64,000 bases of DNA from Nitrospirales bacterium (lineage in GTDB: Bacteria > Nitrospirota > Nitrospiria > Nitrospirales > UBA8639): the NCBI GenBank assembly GCA_029261235.1, contig JAJDBS010000231.1, positions 1-64,000 of the forward strand, in the 5' to 3' direction. This document shows positions 17,175 through 26,015 of the stretch, in pieces. Position 1 is the first letter of the stretch. Every line of letters starts with the position of its first letter. Below the pieces are notes generated by a model. That model was not told where the DNA came from. It worked only from the letters and a program-made list of their open reading frames with translations, and ran no database searches. The position numbers and the translations under genes are program-made.

Positions 17175-17567
17175 TCGAGAACTCTCCAGGGATCTCAAGT
17201 AAACGTGAAAATCCGGCAATGCCCCATTGTTGATTTAGACGTGCCATGAACCCCAAAAGTAAACGAGACAACTAGGTAATGGAAATTAAGAACAATTAAA
17301 AGTTCCTAAGAAAAAACAATAAGTTAGAAGAACGCTTCCTTGCAAGCCCCAGTGAGCATGTTCTTGATGACTCAACATTCTGCGCTTTTCATGCGCTGAA
17401 AGTTTACGTTGGCCCATTTCATTCGTCCAACCAACAATACGACAGCATCGAGGATTTGGCTAGCATGCATTTTTATCGAACTAGCGGTCCATAGCCAAGC
17501 AAAAATGGGAACCAAGACCGATATTTATAAATCCATCACAATCTCATTTTCTGAAAAAGGAGGCTTT
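17175..17567. other. Divergent intergenic region
   Basis: It separates the sigma factor gene (minus) from the R/D-rich secreted protein (plus). A plus frame running from 17409 is only a 5' extension of the next gene. AAAGGAGG at 17556-17563 marks the true start at 17568. No sharp promoter element was recognised. Confidence 0.4.
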
Positions 17568-17939
17568 ATGAAACTCACAATGATCAATCTGACCCTCACG
17601 TCCCTCTTGCTCATCGGAACAGCAAGTTTCGCCCACGACGGTAACTCAGGCCCGGGTTCTCTGAATTCTGGAAAAGGTTCAATAAATTCAGGACGAGGCT
17701 CCATCCATTCTGGTTCTTCTGAGTCATCTCACTGGAATGAAGTCAGAGGGATGCGACAAGGAGATCAACGGGGTAACCGACAGATGGTTCGGCAGGAAAA
17801 TCGACACGAAGACCGGAGAATGGACCGCAGAGAAGATCGACAGAACGATCGGCAACTCGATCGTCGGGAAGACCGGCGGGAAGATCGGCAAATGGATCGT
17901 AGAGAAGATCGACGGCAGGACAGACGCCAAGATCGATGA
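17568..17939 (+). CDS. Small secreted Arg/Asp-repeat protein
   Basis: 123 aa. The signal peptide ends near TASFAHD. Then come Ser/Gly repeats (NSGKGS, NSGRGS, HSGSSE), and from about residue 65 a run of DRREDR-type repeats (12-bp DNA units around 17800-17936). The highly charged alternating tail is unlikely to fold alone and could bind polyanions or form a charged coat. ATG 17568 has a perfect AAAGGAGG. No family recognised. Confidence 0.6.
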   Translation: MKLTMINLTLTSLLLIGTASFAHDGNSGPGSLNSGKGSINSGRGSIHSGSSESSHWNEVRGMRQGDQRGNRQMVRQENRHEDRRMDRREDRQNDRQLDRREDRREDRQMDRREDRRQDRRQDR

Positions 17940-17981
17940 GCTGATTGATAATACTCGAATTGGGATTGTGAACCCTCAGAG

Positions 17982-18004
17982 GCAATCACTTATTTGGTGA
18001 TTGC
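17982..18004 (+). terminator. Stem-loop after the R/D-repeat gene, possible terminator
   Basis: GCAATCAC (17982-17989) and GTGATTGC (17997-18004) form an 8-bp perfect stem with a 7-nt loop, 42 nt after the stop codon. The following TTCT is a poor T-run, so intrinsic termination would be weak. Confidence 0.4.
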
Positions 18005-18072
18005 TTCTACAGGATGGTCTCATGGCGAAAACCCTCTCCCTCAAGAAAAAGAGTCGAAGTTTTTTAGGTAAT

Positions 18073-18116
18073 TCTCATCTCTCTTTCATGGATTTCTCAT
18101 TTTTCCTCATTAAGGT
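18073..18116 (+). promoter_or_regulatory. Pho-box-like array and promoter 2
   Basis: TCTCAT/TTTCAT/TCTCAT units have CAT at 18076, 18087 and 18098, at exact 11-bp steps. A further CAT at 18108 is one base off phase. A TAAGGT -10-like hexamer starts at 18111, 11 bp after the last in-phase T, the same geometry as at 2530. It would drive 18254 and probably the run of plus-strand genes through the sensor kinase ending at 24383. Confidence 0.6.
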
Positions 18117-18253
18117 GATGGAACAAAAGTATGAATGATTTCCTGAAAGGACCGCAGATGGAGGGGATACCTAGTGAATACAAAAGCATTTTTTCATCCC
18201 AATTCACTGGGAACCGTTCATTTCAATCAAACCACTATCAAAAGGGGGAACCG

Positions 18254-18649
18254 ATGGCTCTCAATTCCAGACTGGCAATTACTTCTGTATTAACTTTATG
18301 TCTCTTCAATCTCTTAGCAGGTTGTACCACTACTCTTTTAAAAGACAAAACCACGCCCCCCATGGAGTCGCGAGTTCACTGCTCCGGAGAAAAATGGGTG
18401 GATGATTCATCAATCGCTGTTCTCCCCATACCGGTCGTGGCATTCTTTGTTCCCCATGTAGACCTACATGAATTCCAGGGAGCATCCGTTCTGAATCAAT
18501 GCGGTGAATCAACTCAGGTGATAAATCGTCAAGTCTCGATATCCCGCACGGCTTGCATTCCTGCTGGATTATCAAAAATTGTGACGCTGGGAATTTGGCA
18601 ATGGTGCCCAGCCCATGTGGAATGGGAAGCCGACGTGATTGTTCGATAG
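18254..18649 (+). CDS. Small lipoprotein, possibly Bor-like
   Basis: 131 aa with lipobox LLAGC (Cys near residue 21). The C-terminal KIVTLGIWQWCPAHVEWEADV resembles the TLGIYTP-type end of Bor/Iss lipoproteins, and a mid-protein NQCGE matches their conserved Cys-Gly. The link is weak. ATG 18254 has GGGGGA upstream; the longer frame from 18131 lacks such a site. It is the first gene after Pho-type promoter 2. Confidence 0.6.
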   Translation: MALNSRLAITSVLTLCLFNLLAGCTTTLLKDKTTPPMESRVHCSGEKWVDDSSIAVLPIPVVAFFVPHVDLHEFQGASVLNQCGESTQVINRQVSISRTACIPAGLSKIVTLGIWQWCPAHVEWEADVIVR

Positions 18650-18678
18650 AAACCCCTACTCAAGAAAGGATTGCTGAA

Positions 18679-19104
18679 ATGACTCGATCTAATTCAATGA
18701 AAATTGTCATCATCTTTCTCACCTTTGGACTCACAGGATGTATCATGCACCCGAGACCTAATGTTGCGGTGTATCCGAATGAGAATCAAACGGCAACACA
18801 AGTCGCCAAGGACAAATCAGATTGTCGCGCCTGGGCCGATGAAGAGTCCGGATACGCAGATGCGTCCGATAATTTGGCGGATGTCGGAGGGGGGGCCGCG
18901 GTCGGAGCATTAGGAGGAGCGGCAGCTGGAGCCATCATTGGAGCGGTCGCAGGGAATCCCGGTACAGGAGCTGCCATTGGCGCGGCTGTAGGTGGAGTCA
19001 GCGGAGCAGGCATCGCCGGTGGTCATGGGTATATGACGGATTACGGTGTCTACAACCGAGCCTATGCGCTCTGCATGAACGCACGGCAGTATGCAGTGAA
19101 TTAA
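18679..19104 (+). CDS. Glycine-zipper lipoprotein
   Basis: 141 aa, lipobox LTGC near residue 18. A DKSDCRAWADEESG segment precedes a glycine-zipper stretch (GGGAAVGALGGAAAGAIIGA and GTGAAIGAAVGG) that could insert in a membrane as a helical hairpin. The C-terminus YNRAYALCMNARQY is typical of small envelope proteins of this kind, which have no assigned activity. ATG 18679 has AAAGGA. It lies 29 nt after the preceding lipoprotein gene. Confidence 0.7.
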   Translation: MTRSNSMKIVIIFLTFGLTGCIMHPRPNVAVYPNENQTATQVAKDKSDCRAWADEESGYADASDNLADVGGGAAVGALGGAAAGAIIGAVAGNPGTGAAIGAAVGGVSGAGIAGGHGYMTDYGVYNRAYALCMNARQYAVN

Positions 19105-19190
19105 TACATCTTGATTCTGTCTAACACGTACTTCTATACAGAGGCTTTTGTGATTATTATTCTCAATTTCAGGAAATAGGGAGAGTCGTG

Positions 19191-19574
19191 ATGAACCGAT
19201 TACAAGTTTTCATTGTAGTGAGCTTCATGACACTTGCCGCATGTTCATCAGCACCTACTCATAATGAAGATACATCTGTTTCAGAGCGTCAGTCTCCAAC
19301 CATGTATCATGAGCAAAAAGCAGAACAAAGCCTATTTGGCAGTACAATTCAATTTTGGTTACAGGACCATGGGCTCGTAGAGGATCATCAAGACAAAAGA
19401 GTAATTCAGGGCGAGAATCAGCCAGTTGACCGAGTTGTGGGTTCTGGAACAGATCAGCAACTAGGTCATCCGACTCTTCAAAAGCCAAATCGACAAGTCG
19501 GCGAGTCACGAAGTCAACAACCAGTTCAACGACTCAATCGTCCTATCAATCGCCGGTTTGACCGAAAGAACTGA
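19191..19574 (+). CDS. Small Gln/Arg-rich lipoprotein, unknown
   Basis: 127 aa with lipobox LAAC. The mature part is polar and low in complexity, with a basic Asn/Arg/Gln-rich end (RLNRPINRRFDRKN). No family recognised. GGGAGAG sits 6 nt before ATG 19191 (GTG 19188 in frame is an alternative). It is co-directional with the Pho-type promoter 2 genes. Confidence 0.5.
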   Translation: MNRLQVFIVVSFMTLAACSSAPTHNEDTSVSERQSPTMYHEQKAEQSLFGSTIQFWLQDHGLVEDHQDKRVIQGENQPVDRVVGSGTDQQLGHPTLQKPNRQVGESRSQQPVQRLNRPINRRFDRKN

Positions 19575-19778
19575 GGTATCCATGCTGGTCATTCTGACAA
19601 AGATGCCCACACTGCAATGAAAATCCTGCTCAATAGCTCTGCTGGAGCATTTCTTTTTCTAGGACAACACATATGAAGGACTATCGGTATCGAGGCCACA
19701 GGCAACAGCCTCAAAGATTGCAATACTACTTTCACCTCATTAGCATAGACGTGTTTGGTCGTAATGAGGTATCTCTGG

Positions 19779-20366
19779 ATGGTCACCCAGTTGAAAAACG
19801 TTTTCTGGATAATTGTACTTTGTGCACTCGTCGTGTCTTGCACCTCCCCACCCCATATGACCATCTACCAAACTGAAACCGAATGGGTTGATCTCCGTGA
19901 GTGGCCAAGCGGATACCCGACACTTACTAACCTGTCCCACCCGACGGATCTTGAACCAGGTCAACTCCGAGAACTTTTAGAACATATTCAGTACAAGCAA
20001 AGCGAGTTGTTTTCCTCTCACATGGGTAAACGACATCCCGTCTTTTCTGAGTCTCAATTAACTCTTTTGACACCAGAACTGACTAAAGCCTTCGGGCAGG
20101 CTCTTCCGGAAGAAGTAATTGACTTCAGAGTGAGAAAGGAACAGACCGGCCATCGCTACACCAAGGGGTTCTGTTTTATCTATCAGGATGAGTTTCACCT
20201 CATTATTCAAGAGCTTCAACAACCAACCTTTGATAGTTCGGCATATCTCGCACGACCGCTGACTATTCACTGGAAATTTTCCCCTCAACGAAACCAGAGA
20301 ATGTTTACCCCCTCCTCTCGCTCAACACATGATTTTCCACATTGGATCATCACTCCTATTCTTTAG
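19779..20366 (+). CDS. Hypothetical lipoprotein
   Basis: 195 aa, lipobox-like ALVVSC near residue 21. The mature domain of about 170 residues has mixed strands and helices (LREWPSGYPTLTNL, YTKGFCFIYQDEFHLIIQEL). No family recognised. The start at 19779 is supported by GAGGT 9 nt upstream; 19764 and 19755 are alternatives. It ends 10 nt before the porin gene, suggesting co-transcription and perhaps an accessory role for that porin. Confidence 0.55.
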   Translation: MVTQLKNVFWIIVLCALVVSCTSPPHMTIYQTETEWVDLREWPSGYPTLTNLSHPTDLEPGQLRELLEHIQYKQSELFSSHMGKRHPVFSESQLTLLTPELTKAFGQALPEEVIDFRVRKEQTGHRYTKGFCFIYQDEFHLIIQELQQPTFDSSAYLARPLTIHWKFSPQRNQRMFTPSSRSTHDFPHWIITPIL

Positions 20367-20376
20367 AGGTCTCCCT

Positions 20377-21660
20377 ATGAAATGTTCGCATTCTTTACTC
20401 GACCATCAATATTCTGTGCCAAATTCATCACAAACATCCTGGGGCAACCGACACCCATGCCTTCTGATGTTCTTGACCATCTTCATGGGAATGATCATCA
20501 TCCCCTCATGGGGATTCGGAGCCCAAGCACAGATCTCCAACAAAGCAGAGCCTAAGATCGAAAAAAACGAAGACCTTCATGCGCAGGAGATTCAAGAACT
20601 GAAGATGCGGGTAGAGATTCTGGAAACTCAACAAAACTCAATTTTGGACGATATTTCCCAAAGTGTCATCCTCGGAGGATACGGAGTTGTCGAGTTTGAA
20701 GCTTTTGGTGGGTCGAAAACGTCCTTTGAAGGCAAACTGGAAGTGCTCATTGCTGGGCAAATACATGATCGCATTCGTTTTTATAATGAAATTGATCTCG
20801 GCATTCCTGAGGGGGAAGCAAAGGCAGAACAAGCGTACGTTGATCTGCTCATCGCCAAATGGATTAATTTACGAGGAGGAGTCGTCTTAGTCCCATTTGG
20901 AAAATGGAATTTAGACCACTTTGATCCCAGACGAGACCTTACCGATCGACCCTTGGTCGCTCAGCAAATCGTCCCCACAACCTGGGGCGATTTGGGTGCC
21001 AGCATCTTCGGTCTTATCCCTTGGACTCCAAACGTGATTAGCACCTATGAAGTGGCCGTGATCAATGGACTCACTGATAATATTTCTCCCACCAACGGGG
21101 GGTTTGAAGATGCCAAGTCACCGTTAAGAAGAGATAACAATGGCCAAAAAGCAGTCGTCGGGCGAGCCACCGTCAAGCTAGCTGATCAATACGAAATTGG
21201 TTTCAGTGGATACCGTGGAGCCTCCAGCCCCAATAACGGAAAGACCATCACCGGGTTCGATGTGGATTTGGAATTTAAACCACGAGGAGTCGTATTCTGG
21301 GAAGATTTTGAACTCAAGGGAGAATTAGCGCATTTTGACATCCACGGATCCCGCACCCCTTCCCGGCTCTATGGGTATTACATTCAAGTCAATTACCACT
21401 TTTGGCCCAGCTTTTTGAACCAGACGTTTTTAGCAGGACCCTATACCAACCCGACTTTTACTTTAATCGGCCAATATGACCATGCCCGCATTTCCACAAA
21501 AGCGGGAACCGGCAATCTAACACAGGACAGATTTACCGTTGGACTGAATTACCGGCCCATTGAAAATTACGTGATCAAAACTGAATACCAAATTAATAAC
21601 GGGGGCATTGCGCGGAAAAGCTGGAACGGCTTCATTGCTTCAATAGCCTGGCTCTTTTAA
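20377..21660 (+). CDS. OprO/OprP-like outer-membrane porin
   Basis: 427 aa. It has a long N-terminus with a hydrophobic export segment (LMFLTIFMGMIIIPSWGFGAQA), a short coiled coil (DLHAQEIQELKMRVEILETQ) as in trimeric porins, then beta-barrel strands ending SIAWLF. GVVLVPFGKWNLDHFDP and LTDRPLVAQQIVPTTWGDLG match the phosphate-selective porin O/P family. Phosphate channel function fits its place between a Pho-type promoter and a PstS-like gene. ATG 20377 follows AGAGGT. Confidence 0.78.
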   Translation: MKCSHSLLDHQYSVPNSSQTSWGNRHPCLLMFLTIFMGMIIIPSWGFGAQAQISNKAEPKIEKNEDLHAQEIQELKMRVEILETQQNSILDDISQSVILGGYGVVEFEAFGGSKTSFEGKLEVLIAGQIHDRIRFYNEIDLGIPEGEAKAEQAYVDLLIAKWINLRGGVVLVPFGKWNLDHFDPRRDLTDRPLVAQQIVPTTWGDLGASIFGLIPWTPNVISTYEVAVINGLTDNISPTNGGFEDAKSPLRRDNNGQKAVVGRATVKLADQYEIGFSGYRGASSPNNGKTITGFDVDLEFKPRGVVFWEDFELKGELAHFDIHGSRTPSRLYGYYIQVNYHFWPSFLNQTFLAGPYTNPTFTLIGQYDHARISTKAGTGNLTQDRFTVGLNYRPIENYVIKTEYQINNGGIARKSWNGFIASIAWLF

Positions 21661-21678
21661 GCATCTATTCAGTTACAC

Positions 21679-22122
21679 ATGTCTTTCACCTACCTTCTCA
21701 GACTACTCAGTCTGATCATAACGACCAGCCTGTGGGTCGGCTCACCCCTCGCCTGGGCTGAACCTTTAGCCATCATTGTCAATAACACCAATCCAGTCAC
21801 GTCCCTGACAAAACCCGACATCGCCGCTATGTACCGAGGGGAAGAACTTCATTGGCCTAATGGGGGTCGAATCAAGTTGGTCAATCGGGAGATCGCCTCG
21901 CCCGTTCGAGAGCTATTTTATGAAAAAGTGCTCAACGCCAAATCCAACCAACAATTTTTCAGACCGGGAACTCCGATTGCCGTACAAAGTCTCATCCAAC
22001 GATCAGAGGAAGCCGTCATCCGTTTTGTCACGGCCATCGAAGGTGCCATCGGGTACGTGAATCTGTCCAAGGTTACTGAAAGCGTTCAAGTGGTTTTCAT
22101 TCTCCAAAAGGAGGATGACTAA
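21679..22122 (+). CDS. Small PstS-like periplasmic protein
   Basis: 147 aa with a signal peptide ending AWAEP. It resembles one lobe of PstS-type binding proteins: IIVNNTNPVTSLTKPDIAAMYRGEELHWPNG, an NREIASPVRELFYEKVL segment and a GAIGYVNLS ending. It is too short for a full two-lobed binding protein. Similar short proteins often sit beside porins or sensor kinases. It is 18 nt after the porin and 5 nt before the kinase, so it may present ligand to the kinase rather than to a transporter. Confidence 0.75.
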   Translation: MSFTYLLRLLSLIITTSLWVGSPLAWAEPLAIIVNNTNPVTSLTKPDIAAMYRGEELHWPNGGRIKLVNREIASPVRELFYEKVLNAKSNQQFFRPGTPIAVQSLIQRSEEAVIRFVTAIEGAIGYVNLSKVTESVQVVFILQKEDD

Positions 22123-22127
22123 ACCCC

Positions 22128-24383
22128 ATGCGCTTTCACTTATGGCAAAAACTATTGGCTATTGCGCTGATCATCTTAACTGGTGCCATAGGCGTTTTGA
22201 CCTATTTTACGTATCAGGCCACACGAGAAGCCATGTTGCAGGAATTCCACATCCGAGGCAGGGAATTAGCCAAAGCGATTGCCTCTGAATCTAAGAATTA
22301 TTATCATACCCAAGACGTCGAAGGATTCACCTCTCTCCTACAATCCCTCGGAGAGGCAGAAGGTGTGTTAGCTATTCTCGGGTACGACGCTACCCAATCT
22401 CTCTGGATTGAATCCTCCATTGTGGAATTGACTCAATCAGAGATTGCCTTACCCAGTATTACCCCAATATTTCAACAAGACTCCACACTCCGCGAAGGTG
22501 CATCAGTATCCCAATTCATCAACGTCGTAATTCAAACAACCCCTGATACTCATCCCGATATTCTTGGCCCACAAGACTCCAAATCGTTTATTGGATGGAT
22601 ACGTATTCTCCTCGATCGCTATCCACTCGAAAAACGGCTCACGACTCTTCTCCAACACACCCTGCTGATCAATGGCCTCACAACATTATTTGGTGGAGGT
22701 ATTTTGATTGTTCTTCTTCGCCAATCTCTCAAAATTATTAAACCCTTGACATCCGCCACCCAGGAGGTGGCCAAAGGCAACCTCACCATCTCGGTTCCTG
22801 TCACCAGCCATGATGAACTCGGACAACTCGCAACCTGTTTCAACCAGATGACTCAGCGTCTACATGACACCACTGTTTCAAAGCTCTATGTGGACAATAT
22901 TTTGAAATCGATGATTGATTCTCTTATTGTCATTGACCCCGGCGAGAAAATTCACTCGGCAAATCAGGCCGCCTTGACGCTGTTGGGATATCAAGAGTCA
23001 GAAATAATCGGCCAAGAGTCAGACATCCTTTTCCCTCAAAAGGAGAACCCATTTCGAGATCGGGAATTTCATCAATTGCTCCTGAAGGGAACTCTTGGTC
23101 ATATCGAAACGCATTACCTGACAAAAGAGGGACTATCCATTCCTGTGCTCTTCTCGGCTGCTATCATGAAAGAGTACGACGGAAACCTCCAAGGCATTGC
23201 TTGCGTCGCACAAAACATTACCAATCGCAAGCAAGCAGAAAAAGCACTTCGGGAAAGCGTTGAGCGTTTTGATATGGCTGTCAAAGGATCACAAGATGGA
23301 ATTTGGGATGCATGGGCAATATCAAGTGACTGGTTTAACCCTCGAAACCCCGTGTATTTCTCTCCCCGTTTTAAGGCCCTTCTTGGGTTTCAAGACCACG
23401 AATTCGACAATGTCCTCGAAAGTTGGGCATCTCAGTTGCATCCAGAAGACCGAGAGAAAGCCTTCAGGGATTTAGAGACTCACCTGCGCCAAAGTATTCC
23501 CTATGATAGCGAATATCGCATGATCACCAAGGATGGAGAATGTCGTTGGTACGCAGGGCGAGGGGAAGCGGTTCGAGATGATGCCGGGCAACCAGTACGA
23601 ATTTCTGGTTCCTTCACTGACATTACCGAACGCAAACAAGCCCAGGGCGAACTGGAAAAAGCCAATGACCGATTAAAAGAATTAGACCAATTACGATCAC
23701 AGTTTTTTGCCGATATCAGTCATGAACTCCGCACTCCACTCACCGTCATTCGAGGAGAAGCCGAAGTCACCTTGAGGGGAAAAGATAAACCCATACGCGA
23801 ATATAAAACCTCCTTAGAACACATCGTTCAATTAACTGAAGAGGTGAATAAACTGGTGAATGATCTCCTCTTTCTTGCCCGTTCAGAAACCGGGACCATT
23901 CAAATCACGAAAACGCACATGGCCCTTGAAAAACTTTCACAAGACGTACTCCAAGAAGCGTTGATCCTGGCTCTGAAAAAACACATTGAAATCACGTTGA
24001 TTGATCCTCCAGCCTCAATCCCTATCTATGGTGACCCTCAACGCGTGAAACAGCTGTTGCTCATTCTCATTGATAACGCCATCAAATATTCTGCTCCAAA
24101 CAGCAAAATTCATATTTCTTTGGGAGCCGATTCCACCATGGCACAAGTGGTCATCACCGATAATGGAAGAGGGATACCTCAAGAGGACCTCCAACACGTT
24201 TTTAAACGATTCTATCGAGTCAGACACTCAAGCTCAGAATCCACAAGTGGGGCGGGGCTTGGCTTGGCCATTGCCAAATGGATTACCGAAGCCCATCAGG
24301 GTAAGATCACAATGACCAGTACTTCAGAATCAGGCACGACCGTCACGATTCTTCTTCCGCTATTTTCATCTGCCAATGCCTGA
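22128..24383 (+). CDS. Membrane sensor histidine kinase, HAMP-PAS-PAS
   Basis: 751 aa. Membrane helices at about 8-28 and 180-198 flank a periplasmic domain of about 150 residues. HAMP 199-250, PAS 255-368, second PAS (PAS_3-like, WFNPRNPVYFSPRFKALLG) 375-503, HisKA with phospho-acceptor His532 in SHELRTP, HATPase (NAIKYS, DNGRGIP, GAGLGLAI). Partner regulator is not adjacent. The kinase core is nearly the same as that of 32506-34350, which sits with two PhoB-like regulators, so cross-talk or shared output is likely. Position after a PstS-like protein and porin suggests phosphate sensing. Confidence 0.9.
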   Translation: MRFHLWQKLLAIALIILTGAIGVLTYFTYQATREAMLQEFHIRGRELAKAIASESKNYYHTQDVEGFTSLLQSLGEAEGVLAILGYDATQSLWIESSIVELTQSEIALPSITPIFQQDSTLREGASVSQFINVVIQTTPDTHPDILGPQDSKSFIGWIRILLDRYPLEKRLTTLLQHTLLINGLTTLFGGGILIVLLRQSLKIIKPLTSATQEVAKGNLTISVPVTSHDELGQLATCFNQMTQRLHDTTVSKLYVDNILKSMIDSLIVIDPGEKIHSANQAALTLLGYQESEIIGQESDILFPQKENPFRDREFHQLLLKGTLGHIETHYLTKEGLSIPVLFSAAIMKEYDGNLQGIACVAQNITNRKQAEKALRESVERFDMAVKGSQDGIWDAWAISSDWFNPRNPVYFSPRFKALLGFQDHEFDNVLESWASQLHPEDREKAFRDLETHLRQSIPYDSEYRMITKDGECRWYAGRGEAVRDDAGQPVRISGSFTDITERKQAQGELEKANDRLKELDQLRSQFFADISHELRTPLTVIRGEAEVTLRGKDKPIREYKTSLEHIVQLTEEVNKLVNDLLFLARSETGTIQITKTHMALEKLSQDVLQEALILALKKHIEITLIDPPASIPIYGDPQRVKQLLLILIDNAIKYSAPNSKIHISLGADSTMAQVVITDNGRGIPQEDLQHVFKRFYRVRHSSSESTSGAGLGLAIAKWITEAHQGKITMTSTSESGTTVTILLPLFSSANA

Positions 24384-24390
24384 AAAATAA

Positions 24391-24514
24391 GAAGTGAAAA
24401 GGTAGAAAGCAAAAGTGAGGAGAGAACAGCGAGGAGTGCAGTCTGAGCAAGAAAAAGAGACGTGCCCTTTCTTCTCTCCAGCTTCTCACTCCTTACTTTT
24501 TACTTCTCACTTCG
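24391..24514. repeat. Imperfect long inverted repeat, purine-rich arm and pyrimidine-rich arm
   Basis: 24391-24424 (GAAGTGAAAAGGTAGAAAG...) is similar to the reverse complement of 24471-24514 (GAAGTGAGAAGTAAAAAGTA...), with a spacer of about 45 nt. It lies between the convergent ends of the kinase gene and the decayed cupredoxin-like gene and could fold into a long hairpin. It may be a small dispersed repeat or a bidirectional termination region. Confidence 0.45.
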
Positions 24515-25226
24515 TTTTGCTGGATATTCCACGTTGACTGAGACCTCGCCCTATTCTGGTACCGTCACTTCTGTTTGTACCGTGCCAAGTATTTCATGCC
24601 AGATAGTGACATTCCACCGTCCCGAGGGCATGGCTGCAATACGGAACGCTCCCGTTTCATCAGTGATAGCAAAAAACGGGTGGTCAAAAGCCACCACGTA
24701 GCCTTGCATAAACTTATGTCTAGCACAGTTTATGGACATGAAACCTTGGTCACTGACACGTCGAATAATATCTCTTCCACCTACCACCTGAGCAACATTT
24801 AATAAAGTTCGTTTTTTTTCGGATATGCGTATTGTGAAGTACAAGATCATCGTTTCGGAGATCGAGCATCTGTCCAACGGTGACCGCTTGAATTCGAGGT
24901 TTGAAGGCACAATCTTTATTTGTAACGATCACCATCTTATCAACAGTTCTTAACCCAGGCTCCTTAATACCTTCAATACTAACGACCGCATCCCGTAGAC
25001 CATCAGTAGATTGGTGGACGATGAGAGGTTGGACCGTCACAGTCTTTCCACAGACCTCGGAATCTTGGTTGACTTTGTGCTGGAGTGGAGGAGGAATCGC
25101 TCCATGAAACGTAATCCGCCCAACAAGAGTGGCATTCCCAAATTCTGCGAAGCAAAGCTCCGCTCCCACAACAAGGATCGAAACAGCAATGAGAACAACT
25201 ATTGAGAGTAATCGCATCTGAGCCAT
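24500..25226 (-). pseudogene. Cupredoxin-like protein paralogue, frameshifted and nonsense-interrupted
   Basis: The product would parallel 26016-26741 along its whole length, but two lesions break it. An A8 run (plus-strand T8 at 24812-24819) shifts the frame: with one A fewer the sequence continues as KRTLLNVAQVV, like the intact copy. Near the end, TAG (24551-24553) replaces the Arg codon of the PERGEVSVNVEYP motif, after which the frame continues with EVSVNVEYP to 24500. The signal peptide and the copper-ligand region (NCARHKFM) are preserved. Two independent lesions argue for real decay, although the homopolymer alone could be a sequencing error. Confidence 0.75.
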
Positions 25227-26015
25227 GGTCGGTCTAACTCGTGGAGATGCCAGATGGTTTCACTCGATAACTTTTTCTTGATTTATTGAACTGAAGACTT
25301 ACCGACGGGAAAGAGTCGATCAGGTCACCTAACCTTGTCCAGCAAGCACCATTACGAGGGGCTAACGTAACAATTGTCACTTTCTGGTTTGGTGAGTGTT
25401 TCACGTGTTTCAAAACAACCCTTAGAGCTGCAAAACTAGAGGAAAACTGTCCACCTTAAGTCCGGCCTGTTTCCCCGTTGCAAAAATAGGGAAACTTCTA
25501 CCCTTCACCAGACGGAACGGACCCGTTTGGATCGGTTATATGTGGACTAAATTAAAACGCTCTCCATCACTTCCTCCAAAGAAGAAGGCAAGAATACCAG
25601 ATCAACTATTAAAGGAAGATTAAATTCCTGAAAGCAGCGGGGTAGGGAAATCTTAGAGATATGAAGGAAGAAAGAATCGCAAGAGAAGAAGTTTTGGTGA
25701 TGAGCGTCTCGCAATACATATGAGTACGCATGATCTGATCCTTCTACCAGTACGGATAAGTTTGACCCGATCGGGCTTCTCAATCTTATTGACTGAGGTA
25801 GTCAATGTAGACATTAAGCACATTGCTATTAGACTCAAAAACATTGTGATAAAGATGCTCCATTAACCTGACATTCAAGGTCAGATATTCCCAAAGATAA
25901 AATCCTTCGACCGTTAAGAGGATAACTTTGCCAGCACACAGTTGTAACAAATTTCCGTCTCAGATCTGTTTGCAGAAAAGAGGCACCTAGTTGTCAATGG
26001 CCTAAGCGGAGGATT
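25227..26015. other. 789-bp intergenic region without a supported gene
   Basis: It contains only short overlapping minus-strand frames (25547-25783, 25653-25844) without recognisable motifs or good start sites. It separates the decayed and intact cupredoxin-like paralogues and may hold remnants of the duplication. No tRNA, repeat or clear promoter seen. Confidence 0.35.

Noticed and set aside
17800-17936. Tandem short repeats resembling a CRISPR-like array
   Set aside because: The units are 12-bp codon repeats in one reading frame, without spacers.
17724-18000. Several long frames on both strands inside the Arg/Asp-repeat gene
   Set aside because: They are by-products of the 12-bp repeat, which opens other frames; only the frame with signal peptide and AAAGGAGG is kept.
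19635-19660. Possible terminator after the lipoprotein gene ending at 19574
   Set aside because: Only a 4-bp stem with an interrupted T-run.
25547-25844. Overlapping short minus-strand frames
   Set aside because: Two frames overlap, neither has a start signal or motif; treated as non-coding.
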